This document shows, in pieces, positions 39,927 to 50,211 of a DNA stretch of 64,000 nucleotides. The stretch covers positions 1 through 64,000 of the forward strand of contig DJDA01000153.1 of NCBI GenBank assembly GCA_002430835.1, given 5' to 3'. Position 1 is the stretch's first letter. Every line of letters begins with the position of its first letter. This stretch comes from Brevundimonas sp. UBA5936. GTDB lineage: Bacteria; Pseudomonadota; Alphaproteobacteria; Caulobacterales; Caulobacteraceae. Below the pieces are notes generated by a model. It saw only the letters and a list, made by a program, of their open reading frames with translations, was not told the origin of the DNA and made no database searches. The position numbers were made by a program, and so were the translations under genes.

Positions 39927-40985
39927 TCAGGCGGCGGCAGACGCCGCCAACTCGGCGTTGGTGACGCGGTTCCGGCCCGTGCGCTTGGAGGCGTAGAGCG
40001 CTTCGTCGGCGCGCCCCAGGAACTGCGACGCCGTTTCGCCGGAGTGGCGCAGGGCGAAGCCGACGGAAATGGTCACGGCGCCCAGGTCGTCATTGGTCGA
40101 ACGACGACGCAGGCTGCGCGAGGCGATTTCTTCGCGCGCGGCGTTCAAGGCGGCCTCGACGGCGCCCGCCGTCTCACGCGGGAAGATGACGGCGAACTCC
40201 TCACCGCCATAGCGGGCGGCGATACGCGGCGCGCGCGCGATGCGGGCCAGGACGCTGGCGACATAGCGCAGCACCTGGTCGCCGGTCTGATGGCCCCAGG
40301 TGTCGTTGAAGCGCTTGAAGTGGTCGATGTCGATCAGAGCCAGCCCGATGGGCGTTCCATCAGCCTCGGCCTCGTCGCACATGCGTTGCAGCTGTTCGTC
40401 GAACGCCTTGCGGTTGGCCAGATTGGTCAGGGCGTCGGTCATGGCGTCGCGACGGACCTGCTCCAGGTGATCGCGCAGCTTGACGACTTCGCGGTTGGAG
40501 GATTCCAGGCGACGCTCCAGCGCCGAGGTATGGCGACGGATCCGCCGCGTGGCGTCGCTGAGCGAGGTGACGATGACGCCCAGACTGTCGGTGTCGGGCG
40601 CCGAGGCCATGCGGTCCGCCGCCTGGGCCAGGGTGTCGCCGTAGTCGGCCTGACTTTCGCGCGCCTTGTCGATGGCGGCGGCGACGGCGGCCAGTTCGCG
40701 GTTCAGCACGGCGCCCGCATCGCGAATCTCTTCGGACAGGCGGCTGCGGGGCAGGAACTCGGCGGCCAGCATCTCGGCCGTGGTGTCAGTGAAGGGCGCG
40801 CCGCTGGCCAGCAGCCGCGCCATCTCCTGGCTCAACGGGCTGTCTGGCGCGCTGAGATAGTGCAGCCAGAGCTCGAAGTTCAGCGGGGTCGGCCAGACGC
40901 CTGCCTCTTGCATCGCATCAACCGCGCGGTGCGCCAGGGCATAGGCTTCGGGACTACGAACCGTGGTTTCGACCTGAGTGGTCAT
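39927..40985 (-). CDS. GGDEF-domain diguanylate cyclase
   Basis: 352-residue predicted soluble protein. The C-terminal GGDEF domain (from about residue 178, DAMTDALTNLANRKAF) has an active-site GGEEF at residues 260-264. The position of the product-inhibition site (RxxD five residues before) reads RAPR, so this I-site is missing. The N-terminal half is a helical region without transmembrane segments, similar to sensory-less N-termini of related alphaproteobacterial cyclases. Predicted to make c-di-GMP. Convergent with the TonB receptor. Confidence 0.93.
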   Translation of the reverse strand: MTTQVETTVRSPEAYALAHRAVDAMQEAGVWPTPLNFELWLHYLSAPDSPLSQEMARLLASGAPFTDTTAEMLAAEFLPRSRLSEEIRDAGAVLNRELAAVAAAIDKARESQADYGDTLAQAADRMASAPDTDSLGVIVTSLSDATRRIRRHTSALERRLESSNREVVKLRDHLEQVRRDAMTDALTNLANRKAFDEQLQRMCDEAEADGTPIGLALIDIDHFKRFNDTWGHQTGDQVLRYVASVLARIARAPRIAARYGGEEFAVIFPRETAGAVEAALNAAREEIASRSLRRRSTNDDLGAVTISVGFALRHSGETASQFLGRADEALYASKRTGRNRVTNAELAASAAA

Positions 40986-41067
40986 GCCTTGAAGCGCCCC
41001 TGGGAAGTTCAGGCCGGGAACTTACCCCGGCCTTCCGTAACGCAGAGTTAAATCAAGAACTGCGGCG

Positions 41068-42561
<1,494 letters not shown>

Positions 42562-42792
42562 GCAGTCCTGAAGGGACGGAGGATAGCGTTCGCAAACGCC
42601 TTCAGCTGACGGAACCGCCCCTCTTGGGCGAGCGGGCGGCGCGCATCGCCAGTCCTGTTCCGAGCCTGCGGCCGTATAAAGAAGGCCCTACGCCTCAGTC
42701 AAGTATTTCCGTTCGGAACGGGCCGCTTGGCAACGGCGTTTCGGCCTGTATGGTCCGCCTGGGGACTGGAAGACGACTGGGAGAGGGACCGG

Positions 42793-43164
42793 ATGCGCGC
42801 AGCCGTGCTGATCACGCTGATGTTGGCTGCGCCTGCGAGCGCATCAGCATCGGGCGGGGGCGGAAACGCCGACGCCATGCAGGCGGCCTTCGGCAATACG
42901 GTCGTTTCCCACTATCCCGACGGCGACTGGGTCAAACACTGGTTCGATCGGGACGGCGGTTATCGCGCCCTGTTTTCGGATGGGCGCCGCCTGACCGCGC
43001 GCTGGGCGCGTGAGGGGGATCGCGTCTGTTTGAACGAAATCCGCCCGCGCATGATCATCTCGCGCTTCTGCACGCCCTATGTCGAGGCTTCCGTGGGGGA
43101 GAGCTGGTCGGGCCGCGATCCCCTGGGCCGTCGCGTCCGCAACGAGCTGGTCGCTGGGCGGTAG
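42793..43164 (+). CDS. Small predicted secreted protein
   Basis: 123 residues with a signal peptide (MRAAVLITLMLAAPASASA). The mature part contains a Gly-rich stretch, DWVKHWFDRDGGYRALFSDG and two Cys (VCLNE and FCTPY) that may form a disulphide in the periplasm. GAGAGGGACC precedes ATG 42793; upstream in-frame codons are rejected because the signal peptide begins here. Family not recognised. Convergent with topA, sharing a bidirectional hairpin. Confidence 0.75.
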   Translation: MRAAVLITLMLAAPASASASGGGGNADAMQAAFGNTVVSHYPDGDWVKHWFDRDGGYRALFSDGRRLTARWAREGDRVCLNEIRPRMIISRFCTPYVEASVGESWSGRDPLGRRVRNELVAGR

Positions 43165-43197
43165 AAAAAACGCCCCCGTTCGTGAGAACGAGGGCGC
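43165..43197 (-). terminator. Terminator of topA, probably bidirectional
   Basis: Stem CGCCCCCGTTC / GAACGAGGGCG around a GTGA loop (43171-43196) with one mismatch region. On the minus strand it is followed by six T (43165-43170), directly after the topA stop at 43204; the small plus-strand gene ends at 43164. Confidence 0.85.
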
Positions 43198-43203
43198 TTC
43201 GTC

Positions 43204-45840
43204 TTATTCGGCTTCCGCAGCCTTGGCCGCCTTCTTGGCGGGGGCCTTCTTCGCGGCCGGTTTCTTGGCCGCAGGCTCCTTCTTCACCGCGGGTTTTTTC
43301 GCAGCGGCCTTCTTGGCGGGCGCCTTCTTTTTGGGCGCAGCGCCGGCCTTGGCGGCCAGCAGGGGCAGGGCGGCCTCCATCGTCATGTCCTCGGGCGCCG
43401 TGCCCTTGGGCAGGGTGGCGTTGATCTTGCCCGACTTGACGTAGGGGCCGTAGCGGCCGGCCATGACCTGCACGGCCTCGCCCGTTTCCGGGTGGGCGCC
43501 CAGCTCCTTCAACGGCGCGGCGGCCGAGGCGCGGCCCGCACGACCCGCGCGCTTTTCAGCCAGCAGGGCCACGGCGCGGTTCAGGCCGACGTCGAACACC
43601 TCCTCGATGTCCGCGACGTTGGCGTAGGTGCCCGCGTGCGCCACGAACGGGCCATAGCGGCCCAGGCTGGCGGTGATCATCTTGCCGTCTTCGGGGTGCG
43701 GACCCACGTCGCGCGGCAGGCTGAGCAGGCGCAGCGCCTTCTCCAGATCGATCGAGGCCGGGGACCAGCCCTTGGGCAGGGACGAGCGCTTGGGCTTGTC
43801 CGCGTCCGGCGGCGTGGTTTCGACATAGGGGCCGAAGCGGCCGATCTTCAGATGCACGGGCTGGCCGGTCGCCGGATCGACGCCCAGTTCGCGATCGCCG
43901 CCCTCCGCGCCGCCGTCGGCCGCGTCAGGCGAGGCCACCGGGCGGGTGTATTTGCACTCCGGATAGCGCGAGCAGCCGATGAAGGCGCCGAAGCGGCTGG
44001 TCTTCAGGCTCAGCTGTCCCTGATGGCACAGGGGGCATTCGCGCGGGTCCGAACCGTCGCCCTTGTCGGGGAAGATGTGCGGGCCCAACGCCTCGTTCAG
44101 GTGGTCCAGAATGGCCGTGGTGCGCAGTTCGCCTGCGGCCTGGGTCGCGGCGTGGAAGTCCTGCCAGAAGCGGCGCAGCAGGGTCTTCCAGTCCAGATCG
44201 CCGGCCGACACCTCGTCCAGCTGGGTCTCCAGCGCGGCGGTGAAGTCGTACTCGACCCATTTGGCGAAGAACTGCTCCAGGAAGGCCGTGACCAGCCGGC
44301 CCTTGTCCTCGGGATAGAAGCGGTTCTTGTCCATGCGAACGTATTCGCGGTCGCGCAGGGTCGTCAGGATGGAGGCGTAGGTCGACGGGCGCCCGATGCC
44401 CAGCTCTTCCAGCTTCTTGACCAGGGTGGCTTCCGAGAAGCGCGGCGGCGGCTCGGTGAAGTGCTGGTCGGTGCGGATCGCCTCGACCTTGGCCTTGGCG
44501 CCTTCCTTCAGCGCGGGCAGGCGGCCGCCCTCATCCTCGTCGTCCTCAGCGCCCTTCTGCTTCTCGTCGCGGCCTTCTTCATAGGCGGCGATGAAGCCGT
44601 CGAAGGCGACGACCTGGCCGGTGGCGCGCAGGCCGGTCTGGCCGTCGGGCGTCTCGATCTCGACCGTGGTGCGGTCCAGGCGCGCCGATTCCATCTGCGA
44701 GGCGATCATCCGCTTCCAGATCAGCTCGTACAGGCGCTGCAGATCGTTCTCGAGCCGCAGGGTGTCGGGGCTGCGCAGGATGTTGGTCGGACGAATGGCT
44801 TCGTGCGCTTCCTGGGCGTTCTTGGCCTTGGTCTTGTAGTAGCGCGGCTCGGCCGGAACATAGGCGGGGCCGAAACGCTGGCCGATGGCCTCGCGCGCCT
44901 GGGCGATGCCCTCAGGCGTCACATAGACGCCGTCGGTACGCATGTAGGTGATCAGGCCGCCGGTATCGTCGACGCCCTCATACAGCTTCTGCGCCGCCTG
45001 CATGGTGCGCTGGGCGGTGAAGCCCAGCTTGCGCGCCGCTTCTTGTTGCAGGGTCGAGGTGGTGAAGGGCGGGGCGGGGGACCGCTTGGCCGGCTTCTTC
45101 TCGACCGACTTGATGGTGAAGTCGCCGCCGTGAACGGCCTCGCGCGCCGCCATGGCCATGGCCTCGGACACGATGTCCAGGCGCTGGACGCGCTTGCCGT
45201 CATGCTTGACCAGACGGGCGGTGAAGGGCGGGCTGTCGGCGATCAGATCGGCCTCGACCGACCAGTATTCCTGCGCCTTGAACTTCTCGATCTCCATCTC
45301 GCGATCGACGACGATGCGCAGGGCGACCGACTGGACCCGACCGGCCGAACGGGCGCCCGGCAGCTTGCGCCACAGCACCGGCGACAGGTTGAAGCCTACC
45401 AGATAGTCCAGCGCCCGGCGCGCCAGATAGGCGTCCACCAGCTCCATATCCAGCTGGCGCGGATTGGCCATGGCCTCCAGCACGGCGGACTTGGTGATGG
45501 CGTTGAAGGTGACGCGCTGGACGTCCGTGTCCTTCAGCGCCTTCTTCTTGTTCAGGATTTCCAGAACGTGCCAGCTGATCGCCTCACCCTCGCGGTCGGG
45601 GTCGGTCGCCAGGATGACGCGGTCGGCGGCCTTGGCGGCCTCGGCGATCTCGGACAGGCGCTTGGACGCCTTGGCGTCGACCTCCCAGTGCATGGCGAAG
45701 TCATCGTCGGGCAGCACCGAGCCGTCCTTGGACGGCAGGTCGCGGACGTGGCCGTAGGAAGCCAGAACCTTATAGTCCGAGCCCAGGTATTTATTGATGG
45801 TCTTGGCCTTGGCGGGGCTCTCGACGATAACGAGATTCAT
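43204..45840 (-). CDS. topA: DNA topoisomerase I
   Basis: Type IA topoisomerase, 878 residues. TOPRIM domain starts MNLVIVESPAKAKTINKYLG and has the DPDREGEAISWH motif. Active-site Tyr lies in ITYMRTDG. A C4 zinc finger (CPLCHQGQL...GCSRYPEC) and several Toprim_C repeats (GRFGPYVETT; GRYGPFVAH; GRYGPYVKSG) follow. The last about 55 residues are a Lys/Ala/Pro-rich histone-like tail (KKPAAKKAPAKKAAK), common in alpha- and actinobacterial TopA. Lies downstream of dprA. Confidence 0.97.
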   Translation of the reverse strand: MNLVIVESPAKAKTINKYLGSDYKVLASYGHVRDLPSKDGSVLPDDDFAMHWEVDAKASKRLSEIAEAAKAADRVILATDPDREGEAISWHVLEILNKKKALKDTDVQRVTFNAITKSAVLEAMANPRQLDMELVDAYLARRALDYLVGFNLSPVLWRKLPGARSAGRVQSVALRIVVDREMEIEKFKAQEYWSVEADLIADSPPFTARLVKHDGKRVQRLDIVSEAMAMAAREAVHGGDFTIKSVEKKPAKRSPAPPFTTSTLQQEAARKLGFTAQRTMQAAQKLYEGVDDTGGLITYMRTDGVYVTPEGIAQAREAIGQRFGPAYVPAEPRYYKTKAKNAQEAHEAIRPTNILRSPDTLRLENDLQRLYELIWKRMIASQMESARLDRTTVEIETPDGQTGLRATGQVVAFDGFIAAYEEGRDEKQKGAEDDEDEGGRLPALKEGAKAKVEAIRTDQHFTEPPPRFSEATLVKKLEELGIGRPSTYASILTTLRDREYVRMDKNRFYPEDKGRLVTAFLEQFFAKWVEYDFTAALETQLDEVSAGDLDWKTLLRRFWQDFHAATQAAGELRTTAILDHLNEALGPHIFPDKGDGSDPRECPLCHQGQLSLKTSRFGAFIGCSRYPECKYTRPVASPDAADGGAEGGDRELGVDPATGQPVHLKIGRFGPYVETTPPDADKPKRSSLPKGWSPASIDLEKALRLLSLPRDVGPHPEDGKMITASLGRYGPFVAHAGTYANVADIEEVFDVGLNRAVALLAEKRAGRAGRASAAAPLKELGAHPETGEAVQVMAGRYGPYVKSGKINATLPKGTAPEDMTMEAALPLLAAKAGAAPKKKAPAKKAAAKKPAVKKEPAAKKPAAKKAPAKKAAKAAEAE

Positions 45841-45992
45841 GGCGCTCTATCGGGGAAAACGGGGCGCGAACGTGGTTGCGGCGAGCGCGGAAGTCAATCG
45901 GCCCATTTTATATGAGCAACCTTTCCGGGTAACGTGAGTTTACAAACCTCCCTGAGTTGTGTTCCTCTCAGATGTTCTCGGGAGGGTTGACG

Positions 45993-46178
45993 ATGAACAA
46001 GACAGCGCAGCGACGCCGCAAGGCGACGAGCCTTGATCTGACGGACTATCCGGTTCGCGAATATGTGGCCGCCATGGCCACGGAACTGGCCGGAATGGCC
46101 CGCTGGGACGGGGATGAGCGGTTGGCCGGACTTCTGGAAAGCGCGGCGGACATGGCCCGCCGCACCGCGCCCGCCTAG
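45993..46178 (+). CDS. Small conserved-looking hypothetical protein
   Basis: 61 residues: a basic start (MNKTAQRRRKATSLDL), then a helical, acidic/hydrophobic part (REYVAAMATELAGMAR and LAGLLESAADMARR). GGGAGGG lies six bases before the ATG at 45993, a strong ribosome site. Plus-strand gene in the gap between minus-strand dprA and topA; its stop overlaps the dprA stop by two bases. Function unknown; the basic start and amphipathic helices would suit a small regulator or nucleic-acid-associated protein, but that is a guess. Confidence 0.72.
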   Translation: MNKTAQRRRKATSLDLTDYPVREYVAAMATELAGMARWDGDERLAGLLESAADMARRTAPA

Positions 46179-47263
46179 GTCGAGGCCAGGCCGCCGGGCA
46201 GCAAGGTCGCCCGCCCTGCGAGGTGAAGCTCCAGCAGGGCGGCGGCCGTTTCCGCAATTGACAATCTAGCCGCGCGCGCCAGTTCGTCGCGACCGATGGG
46301 CGTCGGCGACAGCAGGGCTTCGATACGATCCAGCACCGCATCGTCGATCTGATCCGGCGAACCGGCCTCGAACGGCGAATCAGCGGGCGGTTCGCGCAGC
46401 GTGCGCAGGGCGGCGTAGGCCCGCTCGATGTCCTCGATCCCTTCGCACAGGATGGCCCCCTGACGCAGCAGTTCGTTCGGACCTTTGGAGCGCGGGTCCA
46501 GCGGCGAGCCCGGCACGGCGAAGACGTCGCGCCCCTGTTCGCCCGCTAGCCGCGCGGTGATCAGGGAGCCGGAGCGGATTTCCGCCTCCACCACCACCAC
46601 GCCGCGCGACAGGCCTGAGATGATGCGGTTGCGGCGCGGGAAGTCTCGCGCCTGCGCCCGCGCGCCGACGGGGCTTTCCGAGACGATGCAGCCGCGCTCG
46701 ACGATCTGGCGATACAGCTCGGCGTTGTCGGACGGATAGACGTCATCCACGCCGCCGCCCAGCACGGCGACCGTGCCGGTTTCGAGGGCGCCCAGATGCG
46801 CCGCCGCATCGACGCCGCGCGCCAGGCCGGAGACGACGACGTGGCCGCTTTCGCCCAGTTGTTGGGCCAGGCCGCGCGCGATTCTCTGGCCGCCTGCCGA
46901 GGCGATGCGCGCCCCGACGATGGCCATGCAGGGCCGCTGCATCAGCGCTGGATCGCCCAGGGTCCACAGCAGGGGCTGCGGAGGATCGACGGCGGCCAGG
47001 GCTTGGGGATAAGCGGCCTCGCCCCACAGGATCAGCCGCGCCCCGATACGGGCGCCCGCCTCAAGTTCGGCCTCGACGGCCTTGGGCGCAGGGATGGCGT
47101 AGCCGTTGCGGCCTCCGCTGCGGATCAGGTCGGGCAGGGCGTTCAGCGCGCGCTCAGCCGAACCGAACCGCTGCAACAGCTGGGAAAAGGCCACGGGGCC
47201 GACGCGGTCGGTCCGGGCTAGCCGGAGGCGGGCGAAACGCTCGGCCTCCGACAGGGGCGTCAC
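46175..47263 (-). CDS. dprA: DNA-processing protein DprA
   Basis: 362 residues. Loads RecA on incoming single-stranded DNA during natural transformation. N-terminal SAM-like domain (FSQLLQRFGSAERALNALPDL), Rossmann-like core IVGARIASAGGQRIARGLA, GLARGVDAAAH, PRRNRIISGLSRGVVVVEA and a C-terminal winged-helix-like domain. Overlaps plsY by four bases, and lies in the ruvX-AEC-pyrB-pyrC-plsY-dprA run. Confidence 0.95.
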   Translation of the reverse strand: MTPLSEAERFARLRLARTDRVGPVAFSQLLQRFGSAERALNALPDLIRSGGRNGYAIPAPKAVEAELEAGARIGARLILWGEAAYPQALAAVDPPQPLLWTLGDPALMQRPCMAIVGARIASAGGQRIARGLAQQLGESGHVVVSGLARGVDAAAHLGALETGTVAVLGGGVDDVYPSDNAELYRQIVERGCIVSESPVGARAQARDFPRRNRIISGLSRGVVVVEAEIRSGSLITARLAGEQGRDVFAVPGSPLDPRSKGPNELLRQGAILCEGIEDIERAYAALRTLREPPADSPFEAGSPDQIDDAVLDRIEALLSPTPIGRDELARAARLSIAETAAALLELHLAGRATLLPGGLAST

Positions 47264-47898
47264 GCTTTCTTCGCCCCGATCTTGGGCTCGGCGCCTTTCA
47301 GCAGGCGGCCGATGTTCTCATGGTGGCGGATGAAGATCAGGACAGCGGTGAAGACCGCCATGATGAAGATGGGCTGCGGCGCGGGCAGGCCCAGCGCGGG
47401 CAGGGGCAGCAGGGCGTAAAGCGGCGTCAATGCCGCCGCCACCAGGGCCGCTAGTGAGGAATAGCGCAGGGCGAAGGCCATGATCAGCCAGGTCGCCGCC
47501 GCCAGCAGGCCCAGAGGCCAGCACGCCGCCAGGATCAGGCCGAAGAAGGTCGCTACCCCCTTGCCGCCCTTGAAGCCCAGCCAGACGGGGAACAGGTGGC
47601 CGAGGAAGGCCGCGCCGCCGGCGATGGCGCCTGCTGCGTCAGTCCCCAGCAGATGCCGCGCGATCAGCAGGGCGACCGCGCCCTTGCCCGCATCGAGGAT
47701 CAGGGTGGCGATGGCCAGATCCTTGCGCCCGGTGCGCAGGACGTTGGTCGCGCCGATATTGCCAGAGCCGATGTTGCGTACGTCGCCCGCGCCCGCCGCG
47801 CGGGTCAGGACCACGCCGAACGGGATGGAGCCCAGCAGGTATCCGCCAATAGCCACAAGCCCGAGCGTAAGGAGCGCCGGCCCCGCCAGATCCTGCAA
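47260..47898 (-). CDS. plsY: Acyl-phosphate:glycerol-3-phosphate acyltransferase
   Basis: 212-residue polytopic membrane enzyme making lysophosphatidic acid. Conserved loops: LLGSIPFGVVLTR, GSGNIGATNVLRTGRK, DAGKGAVALLIA and GFKGGKGVATFFG. Fourteen bases downstream of pyrC-like and overlapping dprA. Works upstream of CdsA, encoded elsewhere in the window. Confidence 0.96.
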   Translation of the reverse strand: MQDLAGPALLTLGLVAIGGYLLGSIPFGVVLTRAAGAGDVRNIGSGNIGATNVLRTGRKDLAIATLILDAGKGAVALLIARHLLGTDAAGAIAGGAAFLGHLFPVWLGFKGGKGVATFFGLILAACWPLGLLAAATWLIMAFALRYSSLAALVAAALTPLYALLPLPALGLPAPQPIFIMAVFTAVLIFIRHHENIGRLLKGAEPKIGAKKA

Positions 47899-47912
47899 GT
47901 GATTCGCTCCCC

Positions 47913-49208
47913 TTAACGTGCGTCGTGGACGATGCGGCCCGAAACGACGGTGAGCAAGACCTTGCCTTGCAGTCGACGCCCGTCAAAGGGCGAATTCTTC
48001 GACTTGGACCGCAGGGTCGCGGCGTCGATCACCACCGGCGCCCCGGCGTCGAACAGTACCAGATCGGCGGGCGACCCTTGCGACAGCTCTCCGGCCTCCA
48101 GCCCCAGCAGAGCCGCCGGGCCCTGCGTCAGCGGGCGCAGCACGTCCAGCAGATCGACGCCGTATTCGTGGTGCAGCGTCAGGGCGGCGGGCAGCAGGGT
48201 CTCCAGACCCACGGCGCCCGGCTCGGCCTCGGCGAAGGGGCGGCGCTTGTTCTCGGCCGGTTCGGGACAGTGGGCCGAGGTGATGACGTCGATCAGGCCG
48301 TCGCGCACCGCCTCGACCAGAGCCTGCCGGTCGCTCTCGGCGCGCAAGGGCGGGTCCAGCCGGTAGAAGGTGCGATAGTCGCCGATGTCGATCTCGTTGA
48401 AGCACAGGTGGTTGATCGAGGCTGAGGCCGCGACCTCTAGTCCCCGCGCACGGGCGCGCGCCAGCGTCTCCAGCGCGCCCTCGGTCGAGATCTGGTCGAT
48501 CAGGAAACGCGCCCCGGTCTGCTCGACCAGGGCCAGGTCGCGCTCCAGCTGGATGCGCTCGGCGATGGCGGGGGCGCCCGACAGGCCCAGCCGGGTCGCC
48601 AGTTCGCCCGAGGTCGCGACCGCACCCTCCGACAGCCACGGCTCGGTCGGGCGACAGGCGATCAGGGCGTTGAACGAGGCGGCGTAGCTCATCACCCGTT
48701 GCAGGGTGCGGGTGTTGCGGATCACCCGGTCGCCGTCGGTGAAGTACAGGGCGCCTGCCTCATGCATCAGGCCGATCTCGGCCATGCGCTCGCCGTCGCG
48801 GGCTTGGGTCGCCGCGCCGGCCGCGCGGACGTGCACCAGATCGAGCGCCGCGCCGCGCCGCTGGATGTGGTCGATCAGGGCCGGGTCATCGATGGCCGGA
48901 TCGGTGTCGGGCTGGACGACGATGGTGGTGACGCCGCCCGCCGCCGCCGACAGGCTGGCCGACTTCAGCGTCTCCTTGGGCTCGTTGCCCGGCTCGCCGG
49001 TCTTGACCCGGATGTCGATCAGGCCGGGCGCCAGACAGCGGCCCTCGGCGTCGATGATCTGCACGCCCTCGGGGCGTTGGGTCGCCTGCCCGTGGATGAC
49101 CTCGACGATGCGGCCGTTCTCGATCAGGACCGCGCCGGGGCCGTCATAGTCGCTGGCCGGGTCCAGCAGGCGAGCGTTGATGATGGCTATGGGTTGAGCG
49201 GCGGTCAT
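47913..49208 (-). CDS. pyrC: Dihydroorotase homologue, predicted non-catalytic
   Basis: 431 residues, amidohydrolase fold. Active DHOases carry HxH at the end of the first strand (DxHVHLREPG); here that position reads DIRVKTGEPG, without either His. The later metal-ligand positions are also altered (SINHLCFNEID in place of a HHL motif; TSAHCPEPAENKR in place of TDHAPH). Such pseudo-dihydroorotases (PyrC-prime/PyrX) partner PyrB to stabilise the aspartate transcarbamoylase complex. Overlap with pyrB by four bases supports that role. A separate active DHOase should exist elsewhere in the genome. Confidence 0.9.
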   Translation of the reverse strand: MTAAQPIAIINARLLDPASDYDGPGAVLIENGRIVEVIHGQATQRPEGVQIIDAEGRCLAPGLIDIRVKTGEPGNEPKETLKSASLSAAAGGVTTIVVQPDTDPAIDDPALIDHIQRRGAALDLVHVRAAGAATQARDGERMAEIGLMHEAGALYFTDGDRVIRNTRTLQRVMSYAASFNALIACRPTEPWLSEGAVATSGELATRLGLSGAPAIAERIQLERDLALVEQTGARFLIDQISTEGALETLARARARGLEVAASASINHLCFNEIDIGDYRTFYRLDPPLRAESDRQALVEAVRDGLIDVITSAHCPEPAENKRRPFAEAEPGAVGLETLLPAALTLHHEYGVDLLDVLRPLTQGPAALLGLEAGELSQGSPADLVLFDAGAPVVIDAATLRSKSKNSPFDGRRLQGKVLLTVVSGRIVHDAR

Positions 49209-50188
49209 GCGGCGCCTCCCGCGCGGCGGTGGGCGAGGGCGGCCAGAACGGCCATGCGGGCGGCGACGCCCATCTCGACCTGATCCTGGATCAGGGAGAC
49301 GCTCAGATCGTCGGCCACGTCGGAATCGATCTCGACGCCCCGGTTCATCGGGCCGGGGTGCATGACCTTGGCGCCGGGCGCGGCCCAGGCCAGTTTTTCG
49401 CGGTCCAGACCCCAGAAGCGGAAATACTCGCGCGTCGAAGGAATCAGGGCGCCCGCCATCCGCTCCAGCTGAAGGCGCAGCATCATCACCACGTCGACGC
49501 CCTTCAGGCCGTCCTTCATGTCGTGGAAGACCTCGCAGCCCCAGCGGTCGGCGTCGCCGGGCACCAGCGTCGGCGGGCCTATCAGCCGCACCCGCGCGCC
49601 CATCATCTGCAGCAGGGCGACGTTCGAGCGCGCCACACGGCTGTGGGCGATGTCGCCGCAGATGGCGACCGTCAGCCCGCCCACCTCGCCGAAGGCGCGG
49701 CGCAGGGACAGCAGGTCCAACAGGGCCTGTGTCGGGTGTTCGTGGCGCCCATCGCCGGCGTTGACCACGGCGCAGCCCACCTTCTGCGACAGCAGGTCCA
49801 CCGCGCCGGAAGAGGCGTGGCGCACGACCAGAATCTCCGGTTTCATGGCGTTCAGCGTCACGGCGGTGTCGATCAGCGTCTCGCCCTTCTTCACCGAGGA
49901 CGAGGCGACCGGCATGGTCACCACATCGGCGCCCAAACGCTTGGCCGCGATCTCGAAGGAGGAGCTGGTTCGCGTCGAGTTCTCGAAGAACAGGTTCACG
50001 ACCGTTTGGCCGCGCATCAGGTCCACGCCCTTGGCTGACTGCCTGTTAAAGTCGACGAAGGCGTCGGCCAGGTCCAGCAAGGCCAAGGCGGCCGGCGGAT
50101 GAAGGTCTCCGGCGGCGAGGAAGTGGTCGCGGGGGAACGGCGTCAGCCGTTCCTTGATGAGGTCGGAGACGGGCGCTGCATGGGTCAT
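49205..50188 (-). CDS. pyrB: Aspartate carbamoyltransferase catalytic subunit
   Basis: 327 residues. Carbamoyl-phosphate site FFENSTRTSSSFEIA, then KKGETLIDTAVTL, NAGDGRHEHPTQALLDL and MHPGPMNRGVEI. I chose ATG 50188 (MTHAAPVSDL), since the longer open frame adds an Arg-rich leader unlike the family. No PyrI regulatory subunit is nearby; the pseudo-DHOase next to it likely replaces it structurally. Confidence 0.97.
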   Translation of the reverse strand: MTHAAPVSDLIKERLTPFPRDHFLAAGDLHPPAALALLDLADAFVDFNRQSAKGVDLMRGQTVVNLFFENSTRTSSSFEIAAKRLGADVVTMPVASSSVKKGETLIDTAVTLNAMKPEILVVRHASSGAVDLLSQKVGCAVVNAGDGRHEHPTQALLDLLSLRRAFGEVGGLTVAICGDIAHSRVARSNVALLQMMGARVRLIGPPTLVPGDADRWGCEVFHDMKDGLKGVDVVMMLRLQLERMAGALIPSTREYFRFWGLDREKLAWAAPGAKVMHPGPMNRGVEIDSDVADDLSVSLIQDQVEMGVAARMAVLAALAHRRAGGAA

Positions 50189-50211
50189 TGAGACGTGGCT
50201 ATAGGCGGGAC

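Noticed and set aside
42709..42721. Palindrome CCGTTCGGAACGG upstream of the small secreted protein as a LexA or other operator
   Set aside because: The half-sites are directly abutting, unlike the seven-base spacing of LexA boxes, and no second copy was found to support a regulon.
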